Of a stretch of 34,825 bases of DNA, positions 1 through 7,904 are shown in pieces (position 1 is the first letter of the stretch; each line of letters begins with the position of its first letter). A program made the position numbers and the translations under genes. The notes under the pieces were generated by a model. It saw only the letters and a program-made list of their open reading frames with translations. It was not told where the DNA came from and did not search any database. The stretch is from an uncultured Acetobacteraceae bacterium (GTDB taxonomy: Bacteria > Pseudomonadota > Alphaproteobacteria > Acetobacterales > Acetobacteraceae). The stretch spans positions 1 to 34,825 of the forward strand of contig CAIVPZ010000090.1 in assembly GCA_903907955.1 (NCBI GenBank). The letters are read 5' to 3'.

Positions 1-1
1 A

Positions 2-172
2 TCGAACGGCCTGCCGGCCGACGGCGCGCCGTCGCAGCGGCTGCTGGCCCTGCTGCAATCGACCCCCAGCGGCGGTGCCGCGGCCATGGGCGGCGGGGCG
101 ATGGCCTCGGCGCCAGGCAACTGGGTGGCGCCGGTCGGGGCACCGGGCGGCTGGGTCGCGCCGACCCGGTAA
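2..172 (+). CDS. C-terminal end of an unknown protein (5' truncated)
   Basis: An open frame enters from the left edge and ends at TAA 170-172, giving 56 residues. The tail is rich in Gly, Ala and Pro, and two similar turns (NWVAPVGAPG and GWVAPTR) form a short degenerate repeat. Third codon positions are almost all G or C, as expected for coding DNA here. The stretch PSQRLLALLQS could be the end of a folded domain, followed by a low-complexity tail. I do not recognise the family and cannot assign a function. It converges on gatB, and the 216 bases between the two stops contain no gene I can support. Confidence 0.5.
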   Translation, partial: SNGLPADGAPSQRLLALLQSTPSGGAAAMGGGAMASAPGNWVAPVGAPGGWVAPTR

Positions 173-388
173 CCCCAACGCCGACCGCCAGCCGGCGGGG
201 CTTCGGCTGATGCCGGGTCCCGCCCCGGCGCAACCCAGCAGCGTGGACGAGGCGCAAGCCGCCGCCGCCCCAACCGGTAGTGGCGGCGGCGGCTGCGATT
301 CCAAACACCAACAGGCGGCGCCCGGAAATAGCCGCGCCACTTCACCTGCGCCGCCGGGCCAACGGGTCGGTACTCACGCCGGTCGGTA

Positions 389-1840
389 TTACGTCAACGC
401 CTGCTTCAGCGCCTCATTCACCAGCCCCGGATTGCCCTTCCCCCGCATCTCCCGCATCACCTGCCCGACGAAGAACCCGAACAGCTTGTCCTTGCCGCCC
501 CGGAACTCCGCCACCTTGTCCGGGTTCGCCGCCAGCACGGCCGCCACCGCGGCGTCGATCGCCCCGGTATCCGTCACCTGCCGCAGCCCGCGCTGTTGCA
601 CGATCGCATCCGGCGCCAGACCGGTTTCCGCCATGGCGTCGAACACATCCTTGGCAATGCGCCCGTTGATCGTGCCGTCGGCCACCAGATCGAGCATCCG
701 CCCGAGGGACGCGGCACTCACCGGCGAATCCTCGATGGTCCGCCCGCTGCGGTTCAGCGTGGCGAACAGATCGCCGGTCACCCAGTTCGCCGCCTGCTTG
801 GCGTCGCGCCCGCGCGCCACCGCCTCGAAATACAAAGCGGTCGCCTGCTCGGCCACCAGCACGCCGGCATCATAGGCCGACAGCCCGTAATCACGCATGA
901 ACCGCGCCCGCTTCTCGTCCGGCAGTTCCGGCAGCGCCCGGCGCAGTTGCTCCACCCAGTCCTCGTCCAGCACCAGCGGAAACAGGTCGGGATCGGGGAA
1001 GTAGCGGTAGTCGTGCGCGTCCTCCTTCGAGCGCATCGGCCGGGTGACGCCGCGCCCCGAATCGAACAGCCGCGTCTCCTGCTGCACGGTGCCGCCCGCT
1101 TCCCACACCGCAACCTGGCGCATCGCTTCCGCCTCGACGGCCAGCATGACGAAGCGGATGGAATTGACGTTCTTCACCTCGCAGCGGGTGCGGTACGGCT
1201 CGCCGTGCTTGCGCACCGAGACGTTCACGTCGGCGCGCAGCGAGCCTTCCTCCATGTTGCCGTCGCAGGTGCCGAGATAGCGCAGGATGCTGCGCAACTT
1301 CCGCACATAGGCGCCGGCTTCCTCGGGGCTGCGCAGGTCGGGTTCGCTGACGATCTCCATCAGCGCCACGCCGGCGCGGTTGAGGTCGATGCAGCTCTTG
1401 CCCGGATGCTGGTCGTGCAGGCTCTTGCCGGCGTCCTGCTCCATGTGCAGGCGGGTGACGCCGATGCTGCGAGTGCTGCCGTCGGCCAGTTCGATCTCGA
1501 TCACGCCGGCGCCGACGATGGGGTGCGCGAACTGGCTGATCTGGTAGCCAGGCGGCAGATCGGGATAGAAATAATTCTTCCGGTCGAAGCGGCTGACCAG
1601 GTTGATATGCGCGCGCAGGCCAAGCCCGGTCCGCACCGCCTGCGCCACACACACGCGGTTGATCACCGGCAGCATGCCGGGGAAAGCCGCATCGACGAAG
1701 CTCACCTGCGTATTGGGTTCGGCGCCGAACGCGGTTGCCGCGCCGCTGAACAGTTTGGACGCGCTGATGATCTGGGCGTGTACTTCCAGCCCGATCACCA
1801 CTTCCCACGCGCCGGTGCTGCCCTCGATGACGTATGCCAT
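389..1840 (-). CDS. gatB: Asp-tRNA(Asn)/Glu-tRNA(Gln) amidotransferase subunit B
   Basis: GatB binds mischarged Glu-tRNA(Gln) or Asp-tRNA(Asn) and activates the acyl group so that ammonia from GatA can amidate it. The 483-residue product begins [19 protein letters not shown], and the GLEVHAQ motif is typical of GatB N-termini. Further conserved GatB stretches are [51 protein letters not shown] and the C-terminal YqeY-like domain ending near [16 protein letters not shown]. The frame stays open upstream of 1840, but that part overlaps gatA and looks like no GatB. The start lies 4 bases after the gatA stop, so this is the last gene of a gatC-gatA-gatB operon. Length is normal for the family. Confidence 0.97.
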   Translation of the reverse strand: MAYVIEGSTGAWEVVIGLEVHAQIISASKLFSGAATAFGAEPNTQVSFVDAAFPGMLPVINRVCVAQAVRTGLGLRAHINLVSRFDRKNYFYPDLPPGYQISQFAHPIVGAGVIEIELADGSTRSIGVTRLHMEQDAGKSLHDQHPGKSCIDLNRAGVALMEIVSEPDLRSPEEAGAYVRKLRSILRYLGTCDGNMEEGSLRADVNVSVRKHGEPYRTRCEVKNVNSIRFVMLAVEAEAMRQVAVWEAGGTVQQETRLFDSGRGVTRPMRSKEDAHDYRYFPDPDLFPLVLDEDWVEQLRRALPELPDEKRARFMRDYGLSAYDAGVLVAEQATALYFEAVARGRDAKQAANWVTGDLFATLNRSGRTIEDSPVSAASLGRMLDLVADGTINGRIAKDVFDAMAETGLAPDAIVQQRGLRQVTDTGAIDAAVAAVLAANPDKVAEFRGGKDKLFGFFVGQVMREMRGKGNPGLVNEALKQALT

Positions 1841-1844
1841 CCGC

Positions 1845-3317
1845 TCAGCCCCCCGCCCGCAATGCCGGCAGCGCGGCAAAACCGGCCGCCCGCTCCAGCG
1901 CGGCGCCCACCGCGAAAACCGTTTCTTCGTCGAACGGTTTCCCCAGCACCTGCAGGCCCAGCGGCAACCCGCGCGCATCCAGCCCGGCCGGCACCGACAG
2001 GCCGGGAATGCCGGACATGCTGGCCGGCACGGTGAACACGTCGTTCAGATACATCTTCACCGGGTCATCCATCCGCTCCCCCTGCGGGAAGGCGGCGGAC
2101 GGCGCGGTCGGCGTCAGCAGGGCATCGACATTGTGGAACGCTTCGGTGAAGTCCCGCAGAATCAGCGCCCGGACCTTCTGCGCCCGCAGATAATACGCAT
2201 CGTAATAGCCGGCGCTGAGCACATAGGTGCCGATCAGGATGCGCCGCCGCACCTCGGCGCCAAACCCTTCGGCGCGGGTGTTCTCATACATCTCCAGCAG
2301 ATCGCCGCCCTCGCTGCGGGCGCCGAACCGCACGCCGTCGTAGCGCGCCAGGTTGGACGAGGCTTCGGCGGGGGCGACGATGTAGTAGGTGGCAAGCCCG
2401 TATTTGGTATGCGGCAGGGAGACATCGACCGTCTCGGCGCCAGCCGCGCGCAGCCAGGCGAGGCCCTGCTGCCACAGCGCCTCGATTTCCGGCGGCATGC
2501 CGTCGCTGCGGTATTCGCGCGGCACGCCGATGCGCAGGCCGCGCACGCCGCGCCGGCAGGCGGCGGCGAAATCGGGCACCGGGCGGTCGGCGCTGGTGGA
2601 ATCCTTCGGGTCGTGCCCGGCCATCGAGCCGAGCAGGATGGCGCAATCCTCCACCGTACGCGCCAGCGGCCCGGCCTGATCGAGCGAACTGGCGAACGCC
2701 ACGATGCCCCAGCGGCTGCAGCGGCCATAGGTCGGCTTGATGCCGGCGACGCCGCAGAAGCTGGCGGGCTGGCGGATCGACCCGCCGGTGTCGGTGGCGG
2801 TCGCCCCCAGCGCCAGCCGCGCCGCCACCGCCGCCGCCGAACCGCCGGAGGAGCCGCCCGGCACCAGCGGCGCGGCGTCGCCGGTCCGGGTCCACGGGCT
2901 GGTCACCGGCCCGAAGGCCGAGGTCATGTTGGACGAGCCCATGGCGAACTCGTCCAGATTCGCCTTGCCCAGGAACACCGCCCCGTCGCGCAGCAGGTTC
3001 GCCGTCACGGTGCTTTCGTAGGGCGGCACGAAAGGCGCCAGGATGCGGCTGCCCGCGGTGGTGCGCACGCCTGCGGTGCAGAACAGGTCCTTGATGGCCA
3101 GCGGAATACCGGCGAGCGGCCCGGCCTCGCCGCGCGCCAGCGCCGCGTCGGCCGCGTCCGCCTGCCGCCGCGCCAGCTCCGGCGTGGGGGTGATATAGGC
3201 GTTGAGGCGCGGGTTCAGCGCCTCGATCGCGCCCAGATAGGCGTCGGTCAGTTCGCGCGCCGAGACCTGCCGGGCGCGCAGCGCGGCGCGGGCGCCGGCC
3301 AGTGTCAGGGCAAACAT
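1845..3317 (-). CDS. gatA: Asp-tRNA(Asn)/Glu-tRNA(Gln) amidotransferase subunit A
   Basis: GatA is the glutaminase subunit; it releases ammonia from glutamine and passes it to GatB. The 490-residue protein carries the amidase-signature catalytic triad: Lys76 (AIKDLF), Ser156 (in GGSSGGS) and nucleophile Ser180 ([11 protein letters not shown]). Two starts are adjacent: GTG at 3320 and ATG at 3317. I chose the ATG because it overlaps the gatC stop by one base (TGATG), a common coupling arrangement. Length and domain order are normal. Together with gatC and gatB it suggests that this organism makes Gln-tRNA and/or Asn-tRNA by the indirect route. Confidence 0.97.
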   Translation of the reverse strand: MFALTLAGARAALRARQVSARELTDAYLGAIEALNPRLNAYITPTPELARRQADAADAALARGEAGPLAGIPLAIKDLFCTAGVRTTAGSRILAPFVPPYESTVTANLLRDGAVFLGKANLDEFAMGSSNMTSAFGPVTSPWTRTGDAAPLVPGGSSGGSAAAVAARLALGATATDTGGSIRQPASFCGVAGIKPTYGRCSRWGIVAFASSLDQAGPLARTVEDCAILLGSMAGHDPKDSTSADRPVPDFAAACRRGVRGLRIGVPREYRSDGMPPEIEALWQQGLAWLRAAGAETVDVSLPHTKYGLATYYIVAPAEASSNLARYDGVRFGARSEGGDLLEMYENTRAEGFGAEVRRRILIGTYVLSAGYYDAYYLRAQKVRALILRDFTEAFHNVDALLTPTAPSAAFPQGERMDDPVKMYLNDVFTVPASMSGIPGLSVPAGLDARGLPLGLQVLGKPFDEETVFAVGAALERAAGFAALPALRAGG

Positions 3318-3604
3318 CACTCCACCACCTTGGGCACCGCGAAGAAATCGCCCGCCCGGTCCGGCGCATTGGCCAGCACCTGTTCGGGGATGCCGCCATC
3401 GGTCACCGCGTCCTCGCGCAGCCGCAGCGCCATCTGGGCGCCGCCGGTCAACGGCTCCACGCCGTCCACGTCCACCTCGTTGAGCTGCTCGATCCAGCCC
3501 AGAATGCCGTTCAGTTCGGCCTGGAGCCGGGGCACCTGGCTGTCCTCCACCCGGATGCGCGCCAGCTTGGCGATGCGCCGGACGGTCACGGGATCGAGCG
3601 ACAT
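3317..3604 (-). CDS. gatC: Asp-tRNA(Asn)/Glu-tRNA(Gln) amidotransferase subunit C
   Basis: GatC is the small belt subunit that wraps and stabilises GatA and GatB. The 95-residue product has the usual pattern: N-terminal [10 protein letters not shown] helix, [26 protein letters not shown], and a C-terminal tail ending [10 protein letters not shown]. The ATG at 3604 is preceded by AGGAGA at good spacing, which rules out the longer upstream frame. It is the first gene of gatC-gatA-gatB, with its stop overlapping the gatA start. Confidence 0.96.
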   Translation of the reverse strand: MSLDPVTVRRIAKLARIRVEDSQVPRLQAELNGILGWIEQLNEVDVDGVEPLTGGAQMALRLREDAVTDGGIPEQVLANAPDRAGDFFAVPKVVE

Positions 3605-3649
3605 CTTTTCTCCTGTCGTGGGCGTGGGCGCGGGACCATAACGGCGGCC
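3605..3649. promoter_or_regulatory. Compact divergent gatCAB / ruvX intergenic region
   Basis: Only 45 bases separate the divergent starts of gatC (minus) and ruvX (plus). The space must hold translation signals for both: AGGAGA for gatC is clear, while I see no strong site for ruvX. Any promoters must overlap or lie inside the neighbouring coding regions. I cannot pick reliable -35/-10 boxes. Confidence 0.4.
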
Positions 3650-4117
3650 ATGCCCCTGTTCAACATGATGGACCTGCGCAACCGGCTCGCGCCCGGCCAG
3701 CGGCTGATCGGCCTGGACCCGGGTAGCCGCACCGTGGGCCTGGCGCTGTCCGACGTCTCGCTGATGCTGGCCAGCCCGTACGGGGAGCTGCGCCGCGGCA
3801 AGCTCGCCGCCAACGCCGCCGAACTCGCCGCCATCGCCCGCCGCGAGGGCGCCGGCGGGCTGGTGGTCGGCCTGCCGCTGTCGATGGACGGCAGCGCCGG
3901 CCCGGCCGCGCAGGCGGCGCGCGACTGGGCGCACGCGCTTTCCGCCGCCACCGGTCTGCCGGCGGCGCTGTGGGACGAGCGGCTGTCGTCCTCGGCGGTC
4001 AACCGCTTCCTGATCGAGGAAGCGGACATGACCCGCCGCCGCCGCGCCGAGCTGGTCGACCGGATGGCGGCGGCCTACATGCTGCAGGCCGCGCTGGACG
4101 CCAGCCGCCCGGGGTAA
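3650..4117 (+). CDS. ruvX: RuvX/YqgF family nuclease (pre-16S rRNA processing)
   Basis: This is a RNase H-fold protein of the YqgF family, known to help mature the 5' end of 16S rRNA and proposed as a Holliday junction resolvase. The 155-residue product has the family's catalytic pattern: Asp23 in [15 protein letters not shown], a [11 protein letters not shown] strand-turn, DERLSS (109-114), and a C-terminal [11 protein letters not shown] helix with Asp137. The ATG at 3650 gives a normal length; the longer upstream frame runs back through gatC on the other strand and is rejected. It is transcribed divergently from gatCAB. Confidence 0.93.
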   Translation: MPLFNMMDLRNRLAPGQRLIGLDPGSRTVGLALSDVSLMLASPYGELRRGKLAANAAELAAIARREGAGGLVVGLPLSMDGSAGPAAQAARDWAHALSAATGLPAALWDERLSSSAVNRFLIEEADMTRRRRAELVDRMAAAYMLQAALDASRPG

Positions 4118-4136
4118 CCAACCCCCCGCCGCGAAG

Positions 4137-5051
4137 CTACTGGCCCGGCAGGGTCAGCTTCGTCGGCAGCAGGTTCGCCGGGGTCGCCGCTGCCGCCACT
4201 GACGGCGAGACCGTTGCCGCCGCCTGCGAAGCGGCGGCCGTCGCAGCCTGCACCGCGGGCGTGATCGCCGCTTTCGGCACCTGGATGGTCGCCGTCTCCG
4301 GCGCGGCAGATCCGCCCGGCGCGGCATCCGCCGGCGGCGCGGCAGCCGGTGCGGCGGCCGGCACCGGCGCTGCCGCGGTTGCGGCACCACCCGGCGAGGA
4401 CGCATCGGCCGGTGTGGCCTGGGCCGGTGTGGCCTGGGCCGGAGCGGCCTGAGACGGTGCGCCCTGAGCTGGCGCCGCTTCAGGCGCAACGCCGGCAACC
4501 GGCGGCACCGGACCAGGCTCATGGGCGGGTGGCTTGACCGGCTCCGGGGTCTCGGACGGCAACGACACCGTATAATCGGGCACGATGCGCGCCTGCGACC
4601 CGGCGATCACCAGCACATGCTCGCCGAGCGACAGCGGCGGATCGTCCTTCTGGGTGACCGAGACCAGATCCTTGTTGGCCTTGCGGACGATGTATTCGAA
4701 CGCCGCGGTGTCCCCGGCGGCATGTTCGACCCCGGCGCCGATCAGCCCGCCGATCAGGCTGCCGCCCAGCGCGCCGAAGGCCGAGGCGGAACCGCTGCCG
4801 ATCTGCGAGCCGGCGATGCCGCCCGCGGCGCCGCCAACCACCGCGCCGGTGGCGCCGGAGACCCGCACATCGACCTTGCGCACCCCGACGATGATCCCCT
4901 GCTCGGCCTTGTTGGCCTGCTGCACGGCGCCGGAATTGTAGGTGTTCGGCGACAGATCGGGCGAGCAGCCCGCAGCGGCCAAGCCCAATAGCAGCACCGC
5001 CGGCGCAAACCCGGCGCGTGCAGCGCGAAAACTGGCGGACCTTCCGGCCAT
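4137..5051 (-). CDS. Outer-membrane lipoprotein with glycine zipper (SlyB/Pcp-like) and Ala/Pro-rich tail
   Basis: The 304-residue product starts with a lipoprotein signal ending in AAAGC, so it should be lipidated at Cys29. After [16 protein letters not shown] comes a SlyB/Pcp-like N-domain, then a glycine-zipper stretch ([19 protein letters not shown] and [15 protein letters not shown]) expected to insert in the outer membrane, and a short beta domain around [15 protein letters not shown]-type sequence. The last roughly 120 residues are low-complexity Ala/Pro/Gln sequence absent from ordinary SlyB (about 155 aa). They include a 15-bp tandem repeat and may span the periplasm or peptidoglycan. 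ATG 5051 is chosen over ATG 5072 because GAGGGG lies just upstream of it. It converges on ruvX. Confidence 0.85.
   Translation of the reverse strand: MAGRSASFRAARAGFAPAVLLLGLAAAGCSPDLSPNTYNSGAVQQANKAEQGIIVGVRKVDVRVSGATGAVVGGAAGGIAGSQIGSGSASAFGALGGSLIGGLIGAGVEHAAGDTAAFEYIVRKANKDLVSVTQKDDPPLSLGEHVLVIAGSQARIVPDYTVSLPSETPEPVKPPAHEPGPVPPVAGVAPEAAPAQGAPSQAAPAQATPAQATPADASSPGGAATAAAPVPAAAPAAAPPADAAPGGSAAPETATIQVPKAAITPAVQAATAAASQAAATVSPSVAAAATPANLLPTKLTLPGQ
4411..4455. repeat. 15-bp tandem repeat in the lipoprotein tail
   Basis: The unit GGTGTGGCCTGGGCC occurs twice exactly (4411-4425 and 4426-4440), followed by a degenerate third unit. On the minus strand it encodes repeats of the type QATPA. The period is a multiple of three, so copy-number change would keep the reading frame. 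Confidence 0.8.
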
Positions 5052-5293
5052 CCTTGCCCCTCGATTACCCATGCATGAATGCCGCCGTGCGGCGCCACCG
5101 TTTCCCCCGATTATTGATACGGCCGCCACACGGTCGGCCCGGCCGGCAGGTTCTGCACCATCCGGCCGCACGGCACCAGGGCAGACCGTTACGGGAGCTC
5201 GTCCACTGCGGCGCGCCGGATGCAACCAGCATCTCCGCCCAGCATAAACGCTGGCCGGCTCACATGCCACCCCGCCGCGTGCCCGGTGATGCG

Positions 5294-5536
5294 CTACGCG
5301 GTGGCCACTTCATCCGGCCAGGACAACAGCGGCACCGCGGCGAACGGTGTCGCCGCCGGCACGCCGCTGCGGTCAACCAGCCCGGCAACGCGGCCATTCA
5401 CCGCCGCGCCCTTGAGGTGCCGCCACCATTCGGGCGGCAGTGCATCGCGCCGGAAGGAAGCGATATGGCCTTCCGTCGCGACAAACACGACTCCCGCGTC
5501 AATCGCCACCACGCGCGCTTCAATCAAACCGACCAT
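5294..5536 (-). CDS. Small hypothetical protein (80 aa)
   Basis: I do not recognise this protein. From ATG 5536 it reads MVGLIEARVVAIDAGVVFVA, followed by TEGHIASFRRDALPPEWWRHL and an Ala/Val-rich end. It has alternating hydrophobic residues suggesting a small beta-rich fold, one Trp-Trp pair and no membrane segment or signal peptide. A G-rich Shine-Dalgarno-like tract (GGGGGTGGG) precedes the ATG. Support for coding comes from the high GC at third positions and from the pair of operator-like palindromes about 55 bp upstream. It might be an autoregulated small gene, but no DNA-binding helix-turn-helix is evident. No function is assigned. Confidence 0.5.
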   Translation of the reverse strand: MVGLIEARVVAIDAGVVFVATEGHIASFRRDALPPEWWRHLKGAAVNGRVAGLVDRSGVPAATPFAAVPLLSWPDEVATA

Positions 5537-5589
5537 GCCCACCCCCAGCACTCCCCCGTGCGCGGCATTTTCACACAATACATACAACG

Positions 5590-5632
5590 TTCACGCCCGC
5601 GTGAAACGGCTGTCACTCTCACGCATGCGTGA
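5590..5632. promoter_or_regulatory. Tandem operator-like palindromes TTCACGC-N2-GCGTGAA
   Basis: Two near-identical dyads lie side by side. The first (5590-5605) is a perfect TTCACGC-CC-GCGTGAA. The second (5619-5632) is a perfect 14-bp TCACGCATGCGTGA with the same half-site. Their centres are 28 bp apart, under three helical turns. The T-rich stretch just beyond the first dyad on the minus strand could hold a promoter for the 80-aa gene. The spacing and symmetry are typical of sites for a dimeric repressor; I cannot name the regulator. Confidence 0.65.
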
Positions 5633-5759
5633 AGCCGCGGTGAGGGGGCCGCCGCACCGGGGACACGCGCGCGCGCCGCTGCAGAACCGGCAATGAATTT
5701 CAGCAGGATGCCAGCCGCGGCCCTTGCGGCGGACGGCACCTTGGGGTCACAAGCGCCGC

Positions 5760-5879
5760 ATGCATGCCGTCGCCGACACGCTGGCAGCGATCTGGGAAGC
5801 GGCGCGCTCCGCGCCGCTGTCGATCGCCGCTGCCGCGGTGATCGGCTGCTGGCTGGCCTGGCGCCAGGGCCGCCCCTGA
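5760..5879 (+). CDS. Tiny membrane protein (39 aa)
   Basis: A 39-residue frame starts MHAVADTLAAIWEAARSAPL and continues with one hydrophobic helix (SIAAAAVIGCWLAW) and a positively charged tail WRQGRP, predicting one membrane span. Third codon positions are nearly all G or C. There is no strong ribosome binding site (only TTGGGG some distance upstream), so the start is uncertain. Its TGA stop (5877-5879) lies in the end of the dispersed repeat, exactly as two recognisable protein genes in this window do. That makes a real gene more likely. Function unknown. Confidence 0.5.
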   Translation: MHAVADTLAAIWEAARSAPLSIAAAAVIGCWLAWRQGRP

Positions 5880-5981
5880 GAGTTTGCGCATGAATGCCCG
5901 CGACGCTCCGGTCTGGCCGGAAATGCTCAACGATATCAGCGGGCGTTCTTTTTCAGGTTCGATTGCTTCACAAGCGCTGAG
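5875..5981 (-). repeat. Dispersed ~107-bp palindromic element, copy A
   Basis: In reverse orientation this matches the elements at 14851, 21773 and 32451. The inverted arms are TTGCGCATGAATGCCCGC (5884-5901) and GCGGGCGTTCTTTTTCAG (5939-5956), which pair over their GC-rich halves. The end carrying CCTGAGAGTTTG supplies the TGA of the 39-aa ORF. On the plus strand the stem followed by TTTTT looks like an intrinsic terminator, placed between that ORF and the converging sugar-transferase gene. Confidence 0.85.
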
Positions 5982-6022
5982 TGTCCGTCCGGGCGCCGCG
6001 GCAAGCGCTGCCCGGACCGGTG

Positions 6023-6706
6023 TTACTGCCCGCGCCCCGTCACCATCACCATCACGGTCCGCAGGGCAATGCCGAAATCCGCCAGGAACCAGGTACCGAG
6101 CCCGGTCAGCCGCATCGCATAGGCATGGTCGAAGCCCACCTTGCGCCGCACGTCGTCGATGCAGGTGTCATAGCCCTGGCGCACCTGCGCCAGCCCGGTG
6201 ATGCCCGGCCGCAGCCCGCAGGTGCGTTCGGCGAAGAACGGGATCGCCTGCTCCAGCCGCCCATAGAAGCCCGGCCGCTCCGGCCGCGGGCCGACGATCG
6301 ACATGTCGCCGCGCAGCACGTTCACCAGCTGCGGCAGTTCATCAAGCCGGGTCTTGCGCAGCAGCCAGCCGACGCCGGTGATGCGCGGATCGCGCTTGCT
6401 GGCCCACACCGCGCCGCTCAGCCGCTCGGCATCCACCCGCATGGAGCGGAATTTCCACATCTCGAACAGTTCGGTCCGCCGCGCCCCCGCGCGCCCGACC
6501 CGCAACTGGCGGAAGACCACCGGGCCCGGACTGTCCAGCCGGATCGCCAGCGCGATCAGCGGCCAGAGCGGCGCAGTGATCAGCAGCGCCAGCAGCGCCA
6601 CCGCGATGTCGAAGCTGCGCTTGGCCACCGCGACGGCGGCGGGAATATGATCGTCATCCTCGAACGGCACGGTATCGAACAGGGTATCGGCAACGGTAAC
6701 GGACAT
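6023..6706 (-). CDS. Initiating sugar-phosphate transferase (polyprenyl-phosphate, WcaJ/PglC family)
   Basis: This enzyme family moves a sugar-1-phosphate from a nucleotide sugar to undecaprenyl phosphate, the first step of exopolysaccharide or O-antigen synthesis. The 227-residue protein has one N-terminal membrane segment (about 34-57) with the DSPGPV helix-break motif, then WKFRSMR, the catalytic Asp122-Glu123 in TRLDELPQ, the GDMSIVGPRPE motif and RPGITGLAQV. It is the short form without the four-helix N-terminal domain of WcaJ/WbaP. ATG 6706 has AGGGAA upstream and is chosen over longer starts. It is the third gene of a minus-strand cassette after GT4 and GT2 genes. The sugar cannot be told from sequence. 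Confidence 0.92.
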   Translation of the reverse strand: MSVTVADTLFDTVPFEDDDHIPAAVAVAKRSFDIAVALLALLITAPLWPLIALAIRLDSPGPVVFRQLRVGRAGARRTELFEMWKFRSMRVDAERLSGAVWASKRDPRITGVGWLLRKTRLDELPQLVNVLRGDMSIVGPRPERPGFYGRLEQAIPFFAERTCGLRPGITGLAQVRQGYDTCIDDVRRKVGFDHAYAMRLTGLGTWFLADFGIALRTVMVMVTGRGQ

Positions 6707-6731
6707 CGGGATTTTCCCTTCTCGGTGTTTC

Positions 6732-7904
6732 TCAGGACGCGATCGCGCGGCGCCACGGGGTACGATGCCCGCCGGCCAGGTAGCCCAGCACGCCGCGCGC
6801 GCTGGCCAGATGCCCGGCCACCGCATAGCGTGCGACCGCCAGCACCCGCGGTGCGCCGGCGCCCAGCAGCCCGCCCGCCGCCGCGCCCAGCAGCCCCGCA
6901 ATTTGCAACGCAGCCAGCAACGCGAATTCCGGCGACTCCGCCGCCAGCAGCACGCTGCCCAGCAGCCCGGTGCCGATCAGGAACGGTGCCGCCACCCGCA
7001 ACGCCTTGCCGGAGGCGAAGGCCAGCGCCACGCCACCGAAGCGCGGATGCAGCAGCCAGCTCAGCCGGGCGATCTGTTGCGCGTTCCCCGCGGCGATCCG
7101 CCGCCGCCGCCGTGCCTCCTGCGCCGCATCGGCGCATTCCAGCTCGAGCGCGGCGATGCTGGTGTCGTAGGCGACCCGCCAGCCGCGGCCGAATATTTCC
7201 AGCGGGAGAATGAAATCGTCGTTGATGGTGTCCTCGCGCAGCGGCTGCCAGGCGGCACGGCGGATGGCGTAGAACGCCCCGTGCAGCCCGAGCGGCGCCC
7301 CGAGCGCCGCCTCGCCCTGCTTCACCGCCCGCTGATACTGCCAGTAGCGCGCCTCGCCGGCCGAGCCGGGCCGGGCCAGCAGGTAGGTGCCGCCGACCGC
7401 GCCGAGCGCCGGATCGGCGAAATGCGCCGCCGCCCGCCGCAGCGCATCCGCCGGCAGCATGGCGGAAACGTCGGTCAGCACCACGATTTCGGTGGTCACC
7501 ATGGCGATCGTGCCGTTCATTACCGCGAGCTTGCCGCGGTTGCGGCCATGCTCGACCACCCGGCCCCGCAGCCCGGAGCAGCCGGGCTCCGCCAGCACCG
7601 CCCGCGCCAGCGCGGCCGTTGCGTCGGTGCAGCCGTCGCACACCACCAGAACCTCCAGCCGGTCGGCCGGGTAATCCAGGGCGGCGAGGTTGCGCAGCTT
7701 GGCGGCGATATGGGCCGCCTCGTTATAGGCCGGCATCACCACCGTCATCGCCGGCAGATCGTCGCCGGCGATCGGCGCCGGCGCCGCCTGGGCACGGCGC
7801 GACAGCAGCTTCAGCGCCACCGGCCAGCCCACATGGTGCCACGCGTTCAGCCCCATCGACCCCAAGGTCACGGCAGCGGTGGCAGTCTCGATCATGGTGT
7901 TCAC
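6732..7904 (-). CDS. Family 2 glycosyltransferase, membrane-associated
   Basis: The 390-residue product has a GT2 (GT-A fold) domain beginning PAMTVVMPAYNEAAHIAAKL, with the nucleotide-binding VVCDGCTDAT turn, a VLTDVSAM acidic motif, NDDF as probable catalytic-base region and a basic RRRRI segment resembling the (Q/R)xxRW site of processive enzymes. At least two membrane segments follow (around LIGTGLLGSVLLAA and LLAALQIAGLLGAAAGGLL), and the N-terminus may hold another. The GTG start at 7904 overlaps the stop of the upstream GT4 gene by four bases (GTGA), a sign of coupled translation. It probably extends an exopolysaccharide repeat unit; donor and acceptor are unknown. Confidence 0.9.
   Translation of the reverse strand: MNTMIETATAAVTLGSMGLNAWHHVGWPVALKLLSRRAQAAPAPIAGDDLPAMTVVMPAYNEAAHIAAKLRNLAALDYPADRLEVLVVCDGCTDATAALARAVLAEPGCSGLRGRVVEHGRNRGKLAVMNGTIAMVTTEIVVLTDVSAMLPADALRRAAAHFADPALGAVGGTYLLARPGSAGEARYWQYQRAVKQGEAALGAPLGLHGAFYAIRRAAWQPLREDTINDDFILPLEIFGRGWRVAYDTSIAALELECADAAQEARRRRRIAAGNAQQIARLSWLLHPRFGGVALAFASGKALRVAAPFLIGTGLLGSVLLAAESPEFALLAALQIAGLLGAAAGGLLGAGAPRVLAVARYAVAGHLASARGVLGYLAGGHRTPWRRAIAS

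Noticed and set aside
173-388. A small secreted-protein-like frame on the minus strand downstream of gatB.
   Set aside because: It lacks a start codon and ribosome site in frame and overlaps the neighbouring open frame on the other strand.
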